This document shows positions 23,985 through 24,671 of a stretch of 24,671 bases of DNA, in pieces. A program made the translations under genes and the position numbers. The notes beneath the pieces were generated by a model. That model did not search any database. It was not told the origin of the DNA and saw only the letters and a program-made list of their open reading frames with translations. Positions within the stretch are counted from its first letter, which is position 1. Each line of letters opens with the position of its first letter. The stretch comes from CAVVVS01 sp963751355 (GTDB lineage Bacteria > Bacteroidota > Ignavibacteria > Ignavibacteriales > Ignavibacteriaceae), in contig CAVVVS010000056.1 of NCBI GenBank assembly GCA_963751355.1, positions 1-24,671 of the forward strand, in the 5' to 3' direction.

Positions 23985-24671
23985 ATGCAAAAATCTAAAA
24001 GAAATAAAGCAATTCTTGAAAATTTAAACACAAACAAAGAGTTCTCTATACTTGAAGCAATACAGATGCTTAAAGACAAAACTAGCGTAAAATTTGTAGA
24101 ATCTCTGGACTGTGCTATTAGGCTGGGCGTAGATCCCAGGCATGCTGATCAAATGGTTAGAGGAACCGTATCGTTACCTAATGGTACCGGTAAAAAAGTT
24201 ACCGTTTTGGTTATAGCGAAAGGTGCAAAAATTCAAGAAGCTTTGGATGCCGGAGCGGATCCTGCCGGTTATGAAGATTACCCTGGAGAAAATTAAGGGC
24301 GGATGGACAGATGTTGATGTTATTATTTGCACGCCGATACTATGGCTGATTTGGGTAAATTGGGTAGAATTCTCGGTCCTAAAAGGGTAAATACCTAATC
24401 CCAAAAGTGGAACGGTTACACCGAATGTAGCTACGGCAGTTCAGGAAGTAAAAGCCGGAAAAATTGAATTCCGGGTTAGACAAGACAGGTATCGTGCATA
24501 CTTCACTCGGAAAATTAAATTTTGACGCCCCGAAACTTGAAGAAAAATGCAAAAGCATTTTTGAATACAATTATAAGAATGAAACCTTCATCAGCTAAAG
24601 GTCAATATGTAAAAAGCCTGTATTTATCAAGTACTATGGGACCGGGACTAAAGATCTCAAAAGATGAAATT
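23985..24671 (+). pseudogene. rplA: 50S ribosomal protein L1, frameshifted and cut by the window end
   Basis: L1 binds 23S rRNA at the L1 stalk and represses its own operon mRNA. The first 100 or so residues are in one frame (SKRNKAILENLN, LDCAIRLGVDPRHADQMVRG, VTVLVIAKGAKIQEALDAGAD) and stop at TAA 24294-24296 after an extra C near 24283. Other frames continue KIKGGWTDVDVIICTP, DTMADLGKLGRILGP, NPKSGTVTPNVATAVQEVKAGKIEF, GIVHTSLGKLNFDAPKL and GQYVKSLYLSSTMGPGLKIS to the end of the window, where the C-terminus is still missing. About five indels are needed. The GTG at 23982 is an alternative start. The error density matches nusG and rplK. Confidence 0.9.

Overview
The window looks like a chromosomal piece of an AT-rich Bacteroidota/Chlorobi-group bacterium, most likely an Ignavibacteria relative. 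The main evidence is the secreted protein at 18402-19244. It ends in the NYPNPFNP...SGVYIYR...KKLMLIK type IX secretion sorting domain, in the form common in Ignavibacteria. A TTTG-N20-TATATTTG promoter (the Bacteroidota -33/-7 type) lies upstream of tRNA-Tyr, and the tRNA genes carry no encoded CCA.

Layout. (1) 66-4436: a tandem universal stress protein, a small outer-membrane beta-barrel and an alpha-glucan phosphorylase, the last two followed by strong intrinsic terminators. (2) 4512-11654: an accessory segment. It holds a decayed oligopeptidase B gene (minus strand) and a plus-strand run of exported hydrolases: two complete serine-beta-lactamase-like hydrolases, a third reduced to its C-terminal half, and an alpha/beta hydrolase. 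The segment is bracketed by two related imperfect palindromes in inverted orientation. They share the end sequences ATTACCC[G/A]TC and TCGC[G/A]GGTTATGT and have unrelated centres, which resembles integron attC sites or element ends. No integrase or transposase is visible. (3) 11655-13098: mostly non-coding, with tRNA-Ser(UGA) and its terminator on the minus strand and one short orphan open frame. (4) 13099-19244: a signalling module. It has a periplasmic double beta-propeller sensor kinase (14 blade-like repeats, Y_Y_Y, HisKA_3/HATPase), a beta-barrel protein, a NarL-type response regulator and a type IX-secreted protein. (5) 19415-21126: an exported M28 metallopeptidase on the minus strand, frameshifted inside its signal peptide. 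(6) 21862-24671: the conserved translation/transcription cluster tRNA-Tyr, tRNA-Gly, tRNA-Thr, rpmG, tRNA-Trp, secE, nusG, rplK, rplA. No tuf gene sits between tRNA-Thr and rpmG.

Data quality matters here. From about 22.97 kb to the end, the normally essential nusG, rplK and rplA carry about a dozen apparent indels. Just before that, rpmG lacks a zinc cysteine and the T arms of tRNA-Thr and tRNA-Trp are abnormal. This fits a poorly supported contig end better than true gene loss. The isolated frameshifts in the M28 and oligopeptidase B genes may have the same cause or may be genuine decay. All domain assignments come from reading motifs by eye; no database search was run.
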